64,000 bases of DNA, taken from Lentzea waywayandensis. GTDB taxonomy: Bacteria; Actinomycetota; Actinomycetes; Mycobacteriales; Pseudonocardiaceae. Below the pieces are notes generated by a model. The model worked only from the letters and a program-made list of their open reading frames with translations, was not told where the DNA came from and did not search any database. The DNA lies in the NCBI RefSeq assembly GCF_900115955.1, contig NZ_FOYL01000011.1:124001-188000 (forward strand), given 5' to 3'. Positions 24,034 through 33,047 of this stretch are shown piece by piece. Both the position numbers and the translations under genes were made by a program. Numbering within the stretch: position 1 is the stretch's first letter; each line of letters starts with the position of its first letter.

Positions 24034-25791
24034 GTGCGGGTGAAGTTGTGCGCGTTGCTTGCAATAGCAACGACAGTGGGGCTTTCGGCACCACCTGCGA
24101 CAGCGCAGGCGCCAGTGATTCTGAAGGTCGCGATCGTGCAGCAGATCGACTCGATGAACCCGTTCCTCGCGGTGTTCCAGTCGAGCACCGAGATCGGCCG
24201 GTTGATGTACGACTACCTGACCGCCTACACGGCGGCCGACCAGACGGTGACCGAGGGCCTGGCGAACAAGTGGGAGCCCTCGCCCGACAAGCTCACCTGG
24301 ACCTTCACGGTCCCCGAGGGCAAGAAGTGGTCCGACGGCGAGCCGATCACCGCGCGCGACGTCGCGTTCACCTACAACCTGATGCTGTCCGACTCGGTCG
24401 CCAGGACCGCGAACGGCAGCTTCGTCACCAACTTCCAGGACGTCACCGCGCCCGACGACCGCACCGTCGTCATCCGGACCAAGACGCCGCAGGTGACGAT
24501 GCTGGCGCTGGACGTCCCGATCGTGCCCAAGCACGTGTGGGAGAAGGTCTCGGGCATCAAGGACTACGCCAACGACCAGATGCCCGTCGTGGGCTCCGGT
24601 CCGTTCGTGCTGACCGAGCACGTGGCGGGGCAGTTCATCAAGCTCAAGGCCAACAAGAACTACTGGCGCGGCGCGGCGAAGTTCGACGAGCTGCACTTCG
24701 TGTACTTCCAGAACTCCGACGCCGCGGTGCAGGCGCTGGGCAAGGGCGAGGTCGACCTGGTCAACCGGATGGCGCCGGCCCAGTTCGACTCGCTCGACGG
24801 CAAGGCCGGGGTGACCCGCAACAAGGCGCAGGGCCGCCGCTTCACCGAGCTGATGATCAACCCCGGCGCGCAGACGCGCACCGGTGAGCCGATCGGTGAC
24901 GGCAACCCGGCGTTGAAGGACGTGCGGGTGCGGCGGGCGATCGCGCAGGCCGTCGACCTCGACGCCCTCGTTCAGCGGGTGAATCTCGGTTACGCGGAGA
25001 AGGGCTCTGGCCTGGTGCCGCCGGTGTTCGGCAAGTGGCACTGGCAGCCGACTGAACAAGAGCAGCGCAGGTTCGACCCGGCGGCGGCGAACGCGGCGCT
25101 CGACGCGGCGGGGTTCCCGCGCAAGGCCGACGGCACCCGTTTCCCGCTCCGGCTCATCGGACGGGCCGGGCGGGCGTATGACGAGCAGGCCTCCGAGTAC
25201 CTCAAGCGGTCGATGGGCGAGATCGGCATTCCGCTGGACGTGCGGCTGGTGTCGGACAACCAGCTCAACGAGGCGACCACCGCCGCGACCTACGACCTGG
25301 CGTTCTCCGGCTGGGCGACGAACATCGACCCGGACTTCATCCTGAGCCTGCACACCTGCGCGCAACGGCCGGGCGCGGACGGCAAGGGCGGCACGACCGA
25401 CGCCTACTTCTGCGACGAGACCTACGACAAGCTCTACGCCCAGCAGCTCTCGGAGTTCGACGAGGGCAAGCGCGTGGAGATCGTCAAGCAGATGCAGGCC
25501 CGTTTCTACGACCAGGTGCCCGCGGTGATCCTGTCGTACGAGAACGCGCTGGAGGGCTACCGCTCGGATCACTTCGCGACGTTCACGACGCAGCCCGCGC
25601 AGGGCGGCGTGATCATGGCGCAGAACGGCATGTGGGGCTACTACGGCGCCGAACCGGCCGGCCGGGCGGTGCAGGCCCAGGGCAGCAGGTGGGTCGGGCT
25701 GGCGCTGGGTGGCGCGGTGATCGCCGTGCTGGTGGCGGTGGTGGTCGTGATGGCCCGGCGGCGCAACGCCACGGCAGGGGAGCGCGAGTAG
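24034..25791 (+). CDS. Peptide ABC transporter substrate-binding protein (SBP family 5), C-terminally anchored
   Basis: 585 residues. Signal-peptide-like N-terminus (VRVKLCALLAIATTV...ATAQA) is followed by the SBP_bac_5 domain: MNPFLAVFQSSTEIGRLMYD, GLANKWEPSPDKLTWTFTV, KWSDGEPITARDVAFTYNLM and GSGPFVLTEH. There is no lipobox at the expected place. Instead, residues about 555-577 form a membrane helix followed by ARRRN, so the protein is probably tethered by its C-terminus. GTG 24034 is preferred because AAGAGGGG lies 6 nt upstream. It is first gene of a four-gene transport operon and divergent from dppA. The substrate is most likely short peptides. Confidence 0.92.
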   Translation: MRVKLCALLAIATTVGLSAPPATAQAPVILKVAIVQQIDSMNPFLAVFQSSTEIGRLMYDYLTAYTAADQTVTEGLANKWEPSPDKLTWTFTVPEGKKWSDGEPITARDVAFTYNLMLSDSVARTANGSFVTNFQDVTAPDDRTVVIRTKTPQVTMLALDVPIVPKHVWEKVSGIKDYANDQMPVVGSGPFVLTEHVAGQFIKLKANKNYWRGAAKFDELHFVYFQNSDAAVQALGKGEVDLVNRMAPAQFDSLDGKAGVTRNKAQGRRFTELMINPGAQTRTGEPIGDGNPALKDVRVRRAIAQAVDLDALVQRVNLGYAEKGSGLVPPVFGKWHWQPTEQEQRRFDPAAANAALDAAGFPRKADGTRFPLRLIGRAGRAYDEQASEYLKRSMGEIGIPLDVRLVSDNQLNEATTAATYDLAFSGWATNIDPDFILSLHTCAQRPGADGKGGTTDAYFCDETYDKLYAQQLSEFDEGKRVEIVKQMQARFYDQVPAVILSYENALEGYRSDHFATFTTQPAQGGVIMAQNGMWGYYGAEPAGRAVQAQGSRWVGLALGGAVIAVLVAVVVVMARRRNATAGERE

Positions 25792-26742
25792 GTGCGTCTG
25801 GCCGGTCGGTTCGGTGGTGCGGCGCTCAGCCTGGTGATGGTGGCGGTGCTGGGTTTCTTCCTGTTCCGGGTGGTGCCCGGCGACCCCGTGGTCTCCATGA
25901 CGCGCGGCCGTCCGACCACGGCGGCGATGCAGGCCGAACTGCGCGCGCAGTTCGGCCTGGACCGCCCGCTGCCCGAGCAGTTCTGGAACTACTTCACCTC
26001 GCTGCTGCAGGGCGATCTGGGGACGTCGTTCACGTTCCGCCGGCCGGTCGCCGATGTGATCCTCGAACGCCTCGGGCCGACGTTGCTGCTGGTCGGCACG
26101 GCGACGTTGATCGCGGTGGGGCTGGGGCTGTGGCTCGGGGTGCGGGCGGCGTGGCGTCGTGACTCGGGCTTCGACCGGGTCACGACGGGGGTGTCGCTGA
26201 CGTTGTGGGCGGTGCCGACGTTCTGGCTCGGCATGCTGCTGATGATGGTGACCGGGGATCTGTTCCCGTCGCGGGGCATGCGCGACACGGACACGGCGCC
26301 GGACTTCGTGTCGCAGGCGCTCGACGTCGGCCATCACCTGGTGCTGCCGTCGGTCACGCTGGTCGCGGTGGTGTGCGCGGAGTACATGCTGGTGATGCGG
26401 TCGTCGTTGCTGGAGGAGATGCACGCCCCCTATCTGACGACGGCCCGTGCGAAGGGTCTGCGTGACGATGTGGTGCGGCGCCGTCATGCCGTGCCGAACG
26501 CGGTGCTGCCGGCGATCACGCTGGTGTTCCTGCGGTTCGGGCTGGTGGTGGCAGGGGCGATCACGACGGAGACGGTGTTCTCCTGGCCGGGTCTGGGGTT
26601 GTTGTTCTACGACGCGCTGACCGGGCCCGATTACCTGTTGCTGCAGGGGTTGCTGGTGGTGACGGCGGGCGCGGTCGTGGTGATGAACCTGCTCGCCGAC
26701 CTGCTGCACGGGGTCCTGGATCCGCGGGTGAAGGTCGTATGA
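25792..26742 (+). CDS. Dipeptide/oligopeptide ABC transporter permease (DppB-type)
   Basis: 316 residues, six membrane spans. The N-terminal region matches the DppB/OppB type (FFLFRVVPGDPVVSMTRG, then AQFGLDRPLPEQFWNYFTSLLQGDLGTSF). The EAA-loop coupling motif lies near residues 215-235 (YLTTARAKGLRDDVVRRRHAV). The GTG start directly follows the TAG of the binding-protein gene, and the stop overlaps the next permease gene by 4 bp (ATGA). It therefore forms the channel together with the following permease. Confidence 0.95.
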   Translation: MRLAGRFGGAALSLVMVAVLGFFLFRVVPGDPVVSMTRGRPTTAAMQAELRAQFGLDRPLPEQFWNYFTSLLQGDLGTSFTFRRPVADVILERLGPTLLLVGTATLIAVGLGLWLGVRAAWRRDSGFDRVTTGVSLTLWAVPTFWLGMLLMMVTGDLFPSRGMRDTDTAPDFVSQALDVGHHLVLPSVTLVAVVCAEYMLVMRSSLLEEMHAPYLTTARAKGLRDDVVRRRHAVPNAVLPAITLVFLRFGLVVAGAITTETVFSWPGLGLLFYDALTGPDYLLLQGLLVVTAGAVVVMNLLADLLHGVLDPRVKVV

Positions 26743-27611
26743 GGGGAGTCGGCGCGGTGGGCGGTTTCCTGGCGGGCAGGGTGGACCGGGGCGGGTTTCT
26801 GGCACAGCGCGCCGGGGTGGCCGGTGCGGCGGTGCTGGCCGTGGCCGCGCTGATCGCCCTGCTCGCGCCGCTGCTGATCCCCGCCGACGCCCTCGACGTC
26901 ACCCGCGTGACCGACGGCGCGTGGCAGCCACCGGGGCCCGGGCACTGGCTGGGTACCGACCACACCGGACGCTCGGTGGCGTTGCTGATGGCGCAGGGCA
27001 CGGGGACGTCGTTGTTCGTCGGGCTGACGGCGGCGGTGCTCGCGGTCGGCATCGGCACGCTCGTGGGGATCCTGAGCGGTCACTTCGGCGGCCTGCTGGC
27101 GGGCGCGTTGCTGCGGGTCACGGACTTCTTCCTGGTGTTGCCGGCGCTGGTGCTGGCGATCGCGTTGTCGACGGTGCTGCCGCGCGGCCTGGGCACGATC
27201 ATCCTGGCGATCGGGCTGACGAGCTGGCCGTCGACGGCGCGGATGGTGCGGGCGCAGACGCTGACGATCGAGGCCCGACCGTTCGTGGAACGCGCACGGG
27301 CCCTGGGCGGCGGCCACACGCACGTGATCGGACGGCACGTGCTGCCGTCGGTGGTGCCGTTGGTGCTGGTCAACGCGACGCTGGCGGTGGCGTCGGCGAT
27401 CGTGGCGGAGTCGACGCTGGCGTTTCTGGGGCTGGGTGATCCGACGCGGATCTCGTGGGGCGCGATGCTGCACCAGGCGCAGCTGCACGGGGCGGTGCCG
27501 CAGCGCGCGTGGTGGTTCCTGCTGCCGCCGGGTCTCGCGATCGTGGTGGTGGTGCTGGCGTTCACGCTCGTCGGGCGCGCCCTCGAAGCCGTCGTGACGC
27601 CGAAGAGGTGA
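26739..27611 (+). CDS. Dipeptide/oligopeptide ABC transporter permease (DppC-type)
   Basis: 290 residues, about six spans. It has DppC features: the periplasm-exposed segment after the first helix (GTDHTGRSVALLMAQG replaces the usual GTDxxGRD), and the EAA motif near residue 190 (FVERARALGGGHTHVIGRHVLP). The start ATG 26739 is in the 4-bp ATGA overlap with the DppB-type gene, and the end overlaps the ATPase start by GTGA. These overlaps imply tight stoichiometric translation of the whole transporter. Confidence 0.95.
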   Translation: MRGVGAVGGFLAGRVDRGGFLAQRAGVAGAAVLAVAALIALLAPLLIPADALDVTRVTDGAWQPPGPGHWLGTDHTGRSVALLMAQGTGTSLFVGLTAAVLAVGIGTLVGILSGHFGGLLAGALLRVTDFFLVLPALVLAIALSTVLPRGLGTIILAIGLTSWPSTARMVRAQTLTIEARPFVERARALGGGHTHVIGRHVLPSVVPLVLVNATLAVASAIVAESTLAFLGLGDPTRISWGAMLHQAQLHGAVPQRAWWFLLPPGLAIVVVVLAFTLVGRALEAVVTPKR

Positions 27612-29140
27612 ACCCCTTGCTGGAGTTGAAGAACCTCACCGTCCACTACGGACCGAAGTGCGTCGTCAACGACGTGAACCTCGCCCTGGCTCCCGGTCAG
27701 ACGCTGGGTCTGGCGGGTGAGTCGGGGTCGGGCAAGTCGACGGTGGCGATGTCGGTGCTGCGGCTGCTGCCCAAGTCGGCGAGCGTGACCGGCGAGATCC
27801 TGCTCGACGGCGACGACGTGGCGACGATGTCGTGGGGCCGGTTGCGGGCGGTGCGGTGGGCGGCGGCGTCGATCGTGTTCCAGGGCGCGATGCACTCGCT
27901 CAACCCGGTACAGCGCGTCGGTGACCAGATCGCCGAACCCATGCGCCTGCACGGCGTCGAAGGCAACGCGCTCGACCTGGTGGAGCAGGTCGAACTGCCC
28001 CGGGACAAGGCGCGGGCGTATCCGCACGAGCTCTCCGGCGGGCAGAGGCAACGGGTCATGATCGCGATGGCGCTGGCGTGCGGGCCACGGCTGGTCGTCG
28101 CGGACGAGCCGACCACCGCGCTCGACGTCGTGGTCCAGGCCCAGGTGCTGGCGCTGATGACACGGCTGGTCCGCGAGCAGGACCTCGGGTTGCTGATGAT
28201 CAGCCACGACCTGTCGGTGCTGGCCGAGACGTGCGACGACCTCGCGGTGATGCACCGCGGCGCGCTGGTCGAACGCGGCCGCACCCGTGAGGTGATCGCG
28301 AACCCCCGGCACCCGCACACCGCGGCGCTGACGGCGGCGTTCCCGGTGATCGGCGACCCGGCGCACCGCTGGGCCGAGCCCGCGCCGGAGCCGGAGCCGT
28401 TGCTGCAGGTGCGGGATCTGGTCGTGGACTACGGCCGGACGCGCGCGGTCGACGGGGTGGACCTGACGATCGGGCGGGGCGAGATCGTGGCGCTGGTCGG
28501 GCAGTCCGGATCCGGCAAAACGACACTGGCTCGTACCATAATGGGTCTGCGAAAGCCGTCCTCCGGTCGGGTGATCTTCGACGGCGCCGAGGTGGCCCGC
28601 AACGGCAAGGCGCTCAAGGCCTTCCGGCGCCAGGTCCAGCTTGTGCTTCAAGATCCTTCCAGCGCCCTCAACCCGCGTCACAGGATCGTCGACGCGGTGG
28701 CGGAGGGACTGCGGGTGCACGGCATTCCCGGCGATGAGGAATCCCTGGTCACGGCCGCTGTGGAACGGGCAGAGCTGCGTCCGGCGAGCCTGTATCTGCA
28801 GGCGCTTCCGCACGAGCTGTCCGGGGGTCAGCAGCAGCGCGTGGTGATCGCCGGAGCGCTGGTGCTGGAGCCCCGCCTGCTGGTGGCCGACGAGCCCGTC
28901 GCGTCCCTGGACGCCTCGGTGCGCGGGGAGATCGTGGCGCTGCTGCTCCGGTTGCGCCGGGAACTGGGCCTTGCTTCATTGATCATCACGCACGACCTAG
29001 GGCTGGCGTGGCAGATCGCCGACCGGGTCGCGGTGATGCATCAGGGGAAAATCGTGGAACAAGGCTCAGCCGAAGAAGTCCTGCTCACCCCGTCTCACGA
29101 CTACACGCGTGCGTTGCTGCGCGCGGTGCCGCAGGTCTGA
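27608..29140 (+). CDS. Peptide ABC transporter ATPase, two fused nucleotide-binding domains (DppD-DppF fusion)
   Basis: 510 residues with two complete ABC domains. Domain 1 has Walker A GESGSGKST, signature LSGGQRQR and Walker B LVVADEPTTALD, then the H-loop ISHDLSV. Domain 2 has GQSGSGKTT, Q-loop VLQDPSSALNPRH, LSGGQQQR, LLVADEPVASLD and ITHDLGL. After domain 1 the oligopeptide-type tail (NPRHPHTAAL) is retained. The usual two ATPase subunits are therefore one polypeptide. The start is GTG 27608 (overlapping the previous stop) or TTG 27617, which has AAGAGG 8 nt upstream. It energises the two permeases upstream. Confidence 0.94.
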   Translation: MNPLLELKNLTVHYGPKCVVNDVNLALAPGQTLGLAGESGSGKSTVAMSVLRLLPKSASVTGEILLDGDDVATMSWGRLRAVRWAAASIVFQGAMHSLNPVQRVGDQIAEPMRLHGVEGNALDLVEQVELPRDKARAYPHELSGGQRQRVMIAMALACGPRLVVADEPTTALDVVVQAQVLALMTRLVREQDLGLLMISHDLSVLAETCDDLAVMHRGALVERGRTREVIANPRHPHTAALTAAFPVIGDPAHRWAEPAPEPEPLLQVRDLVVDYGRTRAVDGVDLTIGRGEIVALVGQSGSGKTTLARTIMGLRKPSSGRVIFDGAEVARNGKALKAFRRQVQLVLQDPSSALNPRHRIVDAVAEGLRVHGIPGDEESLVTAAVERAELRPASLYLQALPHELSGGQQQRVVIAGALVLEPRLLVADEPVASLDASVRGEIVALLLRLRRELGLASLIITHDLGLAWQIADRVAVMHQGKIVEQGSAEEVLLTPSHDYTRALLRAVPQV

Positions 29141-29142
29141 GA

Positions 29143-30075
29143 GTGATCCCGATCGAACACGCCCGGTATCGGGCCTCGCTGACGCCTGCCGAGATCGGGC
29201 GGGGCGGGGCCGACGGCTGGGTGGACGTCGACGAGGTGCCGACGCTGGCGCGGCTGGCGTGGCACGACCTGGGCTGCCCGCCCGGTGTCCTGGGCGAGCT
29301 CGCGCAGGCCAGCGAACCCGGTCACGTGCGGGAGCTGTGCCGGATCCTGGCCTCGACCTCGCGTGCCGACACCGCCGCCGTGTGGCGCTACCTGGCCGCG
29401 GACTGGGAACGCACCGGCGAACGCTCCGACGGCAGGCAGCGGTTCCTGCTGGACCGGGCGATGCGCGGTGAGGGCGTGAACTGGAGCGACTACTCCGCTC
29501 TGATGGGCATCGGCCGCCCCGAGGAGGTCGACGCGGCGTTCGACCGCGGCGAGGACATGGTCGGTGTCGCGGTGATCGGCCTGGCCATGTCCTACCCGGA
29601 CCCGTTGGTCGCCTTACAGCGGGTCGCTCGCGCACTGGACCACAACCGCATCGAGGTCCGCCGGCAGGGCGCGACGGCGCTGGCGCACGTGGCCCGGATT
29701 CACGGGGTGGTGTCGCGGGAGTGCCTGGAGGTGCTGCGCCGGCACCCGGACGAGGTGGCCGAGGACGACCTGTGGACGTTCGTCGAGCATCGCAGGCTGC
29801 CGGCGTGGTTGTGGTGGCGGCGGCTCAGGGCACGGCCAGGGCGGCGAGTTCCGCGCGGACGGCGGTCTCGGTTACGAGGTTGCGCTGTACCACGGCCCGG
29901 CGCAGTGCCTCCTCGAAGTGCCGGCGGGCCTTCCCGGGATCGCCTTCGGCCTTCGCGACGCGGCCGCGTTCCACGGCGATGTGGCAGCGCATCTGGTCGG
30001 GCCCGTACCAGCCGCCGGGGCAGCGTTCCCACGCCTGGTCGCACTCCAGGTAGGCGGCCGCGTAGTCACCGGTGA
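29143..30075 (+). CDS. HEAT-like repeat protein with long antisense 3' overlap
   Basis: Starts at GTG 29143, 2 nt after the ATPase stop, so it is the last gene of the peptide operon or coupled to it. The first 225 or so residues are helical and HEAT-like (HNRIEVRRQGATALAHVARIHG is a clear repeat), and coding bias is good up to about 29825. Beyond that the frame stays open for 250 nt opposite the end of the BTAD regulator and becomes Arg/Pro/Gly-rich, unlike a real domain. Either the original stop was lost, or the gene is frameshifted near 29825. Function unknown; a helical-repeat binding protein. Confidence 0.6.
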   Translation: MIPIEHARYRASLTPAEIGRGGADGWVDVDEVPTLARLAWHDLGCPPGVLGELAQASEPGHVRELCRILASTSRADTAAVWRYLAADWERTGERSDGRQRFLLDRAMRGEGVNWSDYSALMGIGRPEEVDAAFDRGEDMVGVAVIGLAMSYPDPLVALQRVARALDHNRIEVRRQGATALAHVARIHGVVSRECLEVLRRHPDEVAEDDLWTFVEHRRLPAWLWWRRLRARPGRRVPRGRRSRLRGCAVPRPGAVPPRSAGGPSRDRLRPSRRGRVPRRCGSASGRARTSRRGSVPTPGRTPGRRPRSHR

Positions 30076-32548
30076 CGCGGGCGAGCTCGGCCAGGCCCAG
30101 ATGGGCACCCGCCTGCACCACGAGCGCTCCGGCACGCCGCGACAGGGCCAGCGCCAGGAGGAAGTCGGTTCGCGCGCCGTCGAGGTCGCCGGTGAGCAGG
30201 GTGGCCTGGGCGCGGGCGATGACGGCTTCGGCGGTGTCCTCGGTGGCGCCGAGCTCGTCGAGCAGGCCGCGGCCGCGTTCGATGTGGATCAGGGCGTTCG
30301 CGGCGTCGCCCTGATCGAGGGCGATCTCGCCGAGCTGGTTGAACGCGAGTGCCGCGCCCCACCGGTCACCGACCCGCGTGAACGCCGCCGCGGCTCGTTG
30401 CAGCAGCTCCGCGCCTGTCACCGGGTCGCCGCCCATGCGTGCCACGAGACCGTCGCCGACCAGCGCGAGGGCCGCGCTCCACGGGTCCTGGCCGAGCAGC
30501 CGGTTGCGGCGGTGCCACACCTGCGAGTCGTCCTCGGGCGCGCCGAGCGCCATGCCCCACATCATCGTCATGATCGGGTAGCGCGGCGGGTCGACGAGCC
30601 GTTCCATCAACGCGTCGGCCTGCCGGATGCGGGCGCTCTGGTCACCGGTCGCGACCGGCCACGCGATCAGCAGGCACAGCGCGTACTCCTGCTCACGGCC
30701 TGGCGGCGGGCTCTCGCCGCACGCGTGCAGCACGGCGTCGGCCTGCTGGGCGGCCTCGGTGCGCAGCCCGCGGAACCAGTAGTAGGTGGCGAGCGCGGCG
30801 ACGAGTTCCAGCGCGAGCCCGAGGTCGTGGGCGGTGGCCCAGGTGACGGCGGCGACGAGGTTGTCGTGGTCGGCGGCAAGCCGGGCGAGCCACTGGATCT
30901 GCTCGTGGGAGCGCAGGTGCGGTTCGGCCTGCTGGGCGCGGTGCAGGAACCACCGCGCGTGCTCGCGGCCGAGGTCCGGGGCGTGGGTGGCGCAGAACGC
31001 GCGGATGGTGTCGAGCATGCGAAACCGGTCGTCGGCGACTTCGACGAGTGACTTGTCCACCAACGAGGTCAGAGTGTCTACATCGGACTGGCACACGGCG
31101 GTGGCGGTGTCGAGGCCCGCGCCGCCGCTGAACACGGTGAAGCGGGCGGCGAGGTCGCGTTCGGCGTCGGTGAGCAGGTCCCAGCTCCACTCCACGACGG
31201 CGTGCAGCGTGCGGTGGCGGGGCGCGGCGGTGCGGCTGCCCTTGGACAGCAACCGGAACCGGTCGTCGAGCCGGGCCGCGATCTCGTCCAGGGGCAGCGA
31301 CCGGACGCGGGCGGCGGCGAGCTCGATGGCGAGCGCGATCCCGTCCAGCCGCCGGCACACCTCGGCGATGACGTCCTGATCGGCGTGGAAACCCGGCCTG
31401 ACCGCCTGCGCCCGGTCCAGGAACAGGCGGGTGGCGGCCTCGTCGTCCAGCGCGGCGACCGGGCTCAGCGTCTCGCCGGTGATGCCGAGCGGCTCCCGGC
31501 TGGTCGCGAGCACCCGCACGTCCGGGCAGGCGGCGAGGATGCCGCCGAGCACGCGGGCGGCGTCGTCGATGACGTGTTCGCAGTTGTCCACGACCAGCAC
31601 GACGTCGCGCGCCGCCAACGCCGCCCGCAACCGGTCCTCGACGCTGAGCGGCTCGGCCGACAGCAGCCCGGCCTCACGGATCCCGAGCCCGTCGAGCAGC
31701 GCACGGGCCACGTCGGCGGTGGCGCTGAGGTCGACGAACGCCACCTCGCCCGGTTCACGATGCGCGACCTCGACGGCCAGCCGCGTCTTGCCCGTGCCGC
31801 CGGGACCGATCAGCGTGACCAATCGGTTGTCGCGCAACCACTTCGACACGCGCCGCAGGTCCTCGTCGCGGCCGACGAAGCTGGTCAGCTGCGCAGGCAC
31901 ACCCCGATGCGGCGCCTGCGCCCGCAGCACCTCCAGATGCGCGGCCTCGAGCACGGGGGAGGGATCGACACCGAGCTCCTCGGCCAGCAGCGCCCGGCCC
32001 TGCGCGAACACCTCCAGGGCCTCGGTCTGACGGCCGTCACGGTGCAGCGACCGCATCAACGCCGCCCGCACGTCCTCCCGCAACGGATACTCCGCGACCA
32101 GGTCGTGCAGCTGTCTCGTAGTCCCGCCCGCCAGCGCGCACTCGATGAACATCTCGGTCAGGTTGTGCCGTGCCGGCTGCACGAACGGTGCGTCGACATC
32201 GGCCAGCGCGGGCCCACGCCACAACGCCAGCGCGTCCGCCGCACGTCCGGCCCGCAGCAGCTCGACGCACCACAGGTGATCGGCATCGGAGGACTCGGCG
32301 ACGAGCCGGTAGCCCGCCGGGTGGTGCTCGACCACCAGCCCCGGCACGCTCCGCCGCAGCCGCGACACCTGCGACTGCAGCGCGTTGACCGCACCGGCGG
32401 GCGGCTCGGGGTACAGGCCGCCGATCAGCTGCTCGTGCCCCACGATCCGCCCGGCGTGCAGCACGAGCATCGCCAGCAACGCGCGCTGACGTGGCGCCGC
32501 GACCTCCACGCCGTCGACGAGCACCGGACCGAGCACCCTGAACCTCAC
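29825..32548 (-). CDS. BTAD/NB-ARC/TPR transcriptional regulator (AfsR/SARP-like)
   Basis: 907 residues. An OmpR-type winged helix (residues 1-90: VRFRVLGPVLVDG, then RQRALLAMLVLHAGRIV) is followed by the BTAD bacterial transcriptional activation domain to about 225. An NB-ARC/AAA ATPase follows (Walker A LIGPGGTGKTRLAVE near 255, Walker B VVLVVDNCEHV, LATSREPL, helical FRMLDTIRAF). The last 300 residues are TPR-like repeats. This is the architecture of large ATP-dependent pathway activators. GTG 32548 matches the family start better than the upstream GTG 32596. It is 56 bp downstream of the cupin gene on the same strand. Targets are unknown; nearby transport or cupin genes are candidates. 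Confidence 0.9.
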   Translation of the reverse strand: MRFRVLGPVLVDGVEVAAPRQRALLAMLVLHAGRIVGHEQLIGGLYPEPPAGAVNALQSQVSRLRRSVPGLVVEHHPAGYRLVAESSDADHLWCVELLRAGRAADALALWRGPALADVDAPFVQPARHNLTEMFIECALAGGTTRQLHDLVAEYPLREDVRAALMRSLHRDGRQTEALEVFAQGRALLAEELGVDPSPVLEAAHLEVLRAQAPHRGVPAQLTSFVGRDEDLRRVSKWLRDNRLVTLIGPGGTGKTRLAVEVAHREPGEVAFVDLSATADVARALLDGLGIREAGLLSAEPLSVEDRLRAALAARDVVLVVDNCEHVIDDAARVLGGILAACPDVRVLATSREPLGITGETLSPVAALDDEAATRLFLDRAQAVRPGFHADQDVIAEVCRRLDGIALAIELAAARVRSLPLDEIAARLDDRFRLLSKGSRTAAPRHRTLHAVVEWSWDLLTDAERDLAARFTVFSGGAGLDTATAVCQSDVDTLTSLVDKSLVEVADDRFRMLDTIRAFCATHAPDLGREHARWFLHRAQQAEPHLRSHEQIQWLARLAADHDNLVAAVTWATAHDLGLALELVAALATYYWFRGLRTEAAQQADAVLHACGESPPPGREQEYALCLLIAWPVATGDQSARIRQADALMERLVDPPRYPIMTMMWGMALGAPEDDSQVWHRRNRLLGQDPWSAALALVGDGLVARMGGDPVTGAELLQRAAAAFTRVGDRWGAALAFNQLGEIALDQGDAANALIHIERGRGLLDELGATEDTAEAVIARAQATLLTGDLDGARTDFLLALALSRRAGALVVQAGAHLGLAELARVTGDYAAAYLECDQAWERCPGGWYGPDQMRCHIAVERGRVAKAEGDPGKARRHFEEALRRAVVQRNLVTETAVRAELAALAVP

Positions 32549-32604
32549 AGGACCGGATTCTTCCCGAGTCCCCAGATCCACGAGACCGGAACCCACCGGC
32601 CCGT

Positions 32605-32994
32605 TCAGCCGAGAATGTGGCCCGTCGTCGCATCCACGTGAGCGGGGACCTCGTCGTGCCGATCGCCCACGGTCAGCGTCCCGGTGGGCTCGAACATCAG
32701 GATCCGCGCGCCGTGCGGAGCCGACGGCTTGTGGAACGTTCCGCGCGGCACGGTGAACACGGCGCCCTTGGTCAGCACCACCGTGCGTTCGCCATCAGGC
32801 TCGCGCAGCCCGATGGACAGCTCGCCGTCCAGGACGAGGAAGAACTCGTCGGTGTCGTCGTGCACGTGCCACACGTGCTCGCCCTGCACCTTCGCCACGC
32901 GCACGTCGTAGTCGTTGACGCGGGTGACGATCCGAGGGCTCCACAGAGCGTCGAACGAGGCCAGAGCGTCGTCCAGGGCGATGGGTTCGTTCAT
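32605..32994 (-). CDS. Cupin domain protein
   Basis: A 129-residue single-domain cupin. Motif 1 HVWHVHDDTDEFFLVLDGEL (metal-type His pair and Glu, residues 48-67) and motif 2 FTVPRGTFHKPSAPHG (His, near 93) are both intact, so it probably binds a metal ion. Small cupins act as isomerases, dioxygenases or sensors. ATG 32994 is chosen for its GGGGCGAGG ribosome site; GTG 33018 is an alternative. It is divergent from the GlxA-type regulator (53-bp gap), which may control it. Confidence 0.88.
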   Translation of the reverse strand: MNEPIALDDALASFDALWSPRIVTRVNDYDVRVAKVQGEHVWHVHDDTDEFFLVLDGELSIGLREPDGERTVVLTKGAVFTVPRGTFHKPSAPHGARILMFEPTGTLTVGDRHDEVPAHVDATTGHILG

Positions 32995-33047
32995 GCCGTT
33001 GAGCCTCGCCCCTGTCACGGCCCGGACGTGAGTGCTAGGAATCGCAC

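Noticed and set aside
24001..26805. Open frame of more than 900 codons on the minus strand opposite the peptide transporter
   Set aside because: His/Arg/Gln-rich translation with no motif. It mirrors three well-supported transporter genes and is a side effect of GC-rich third positions.
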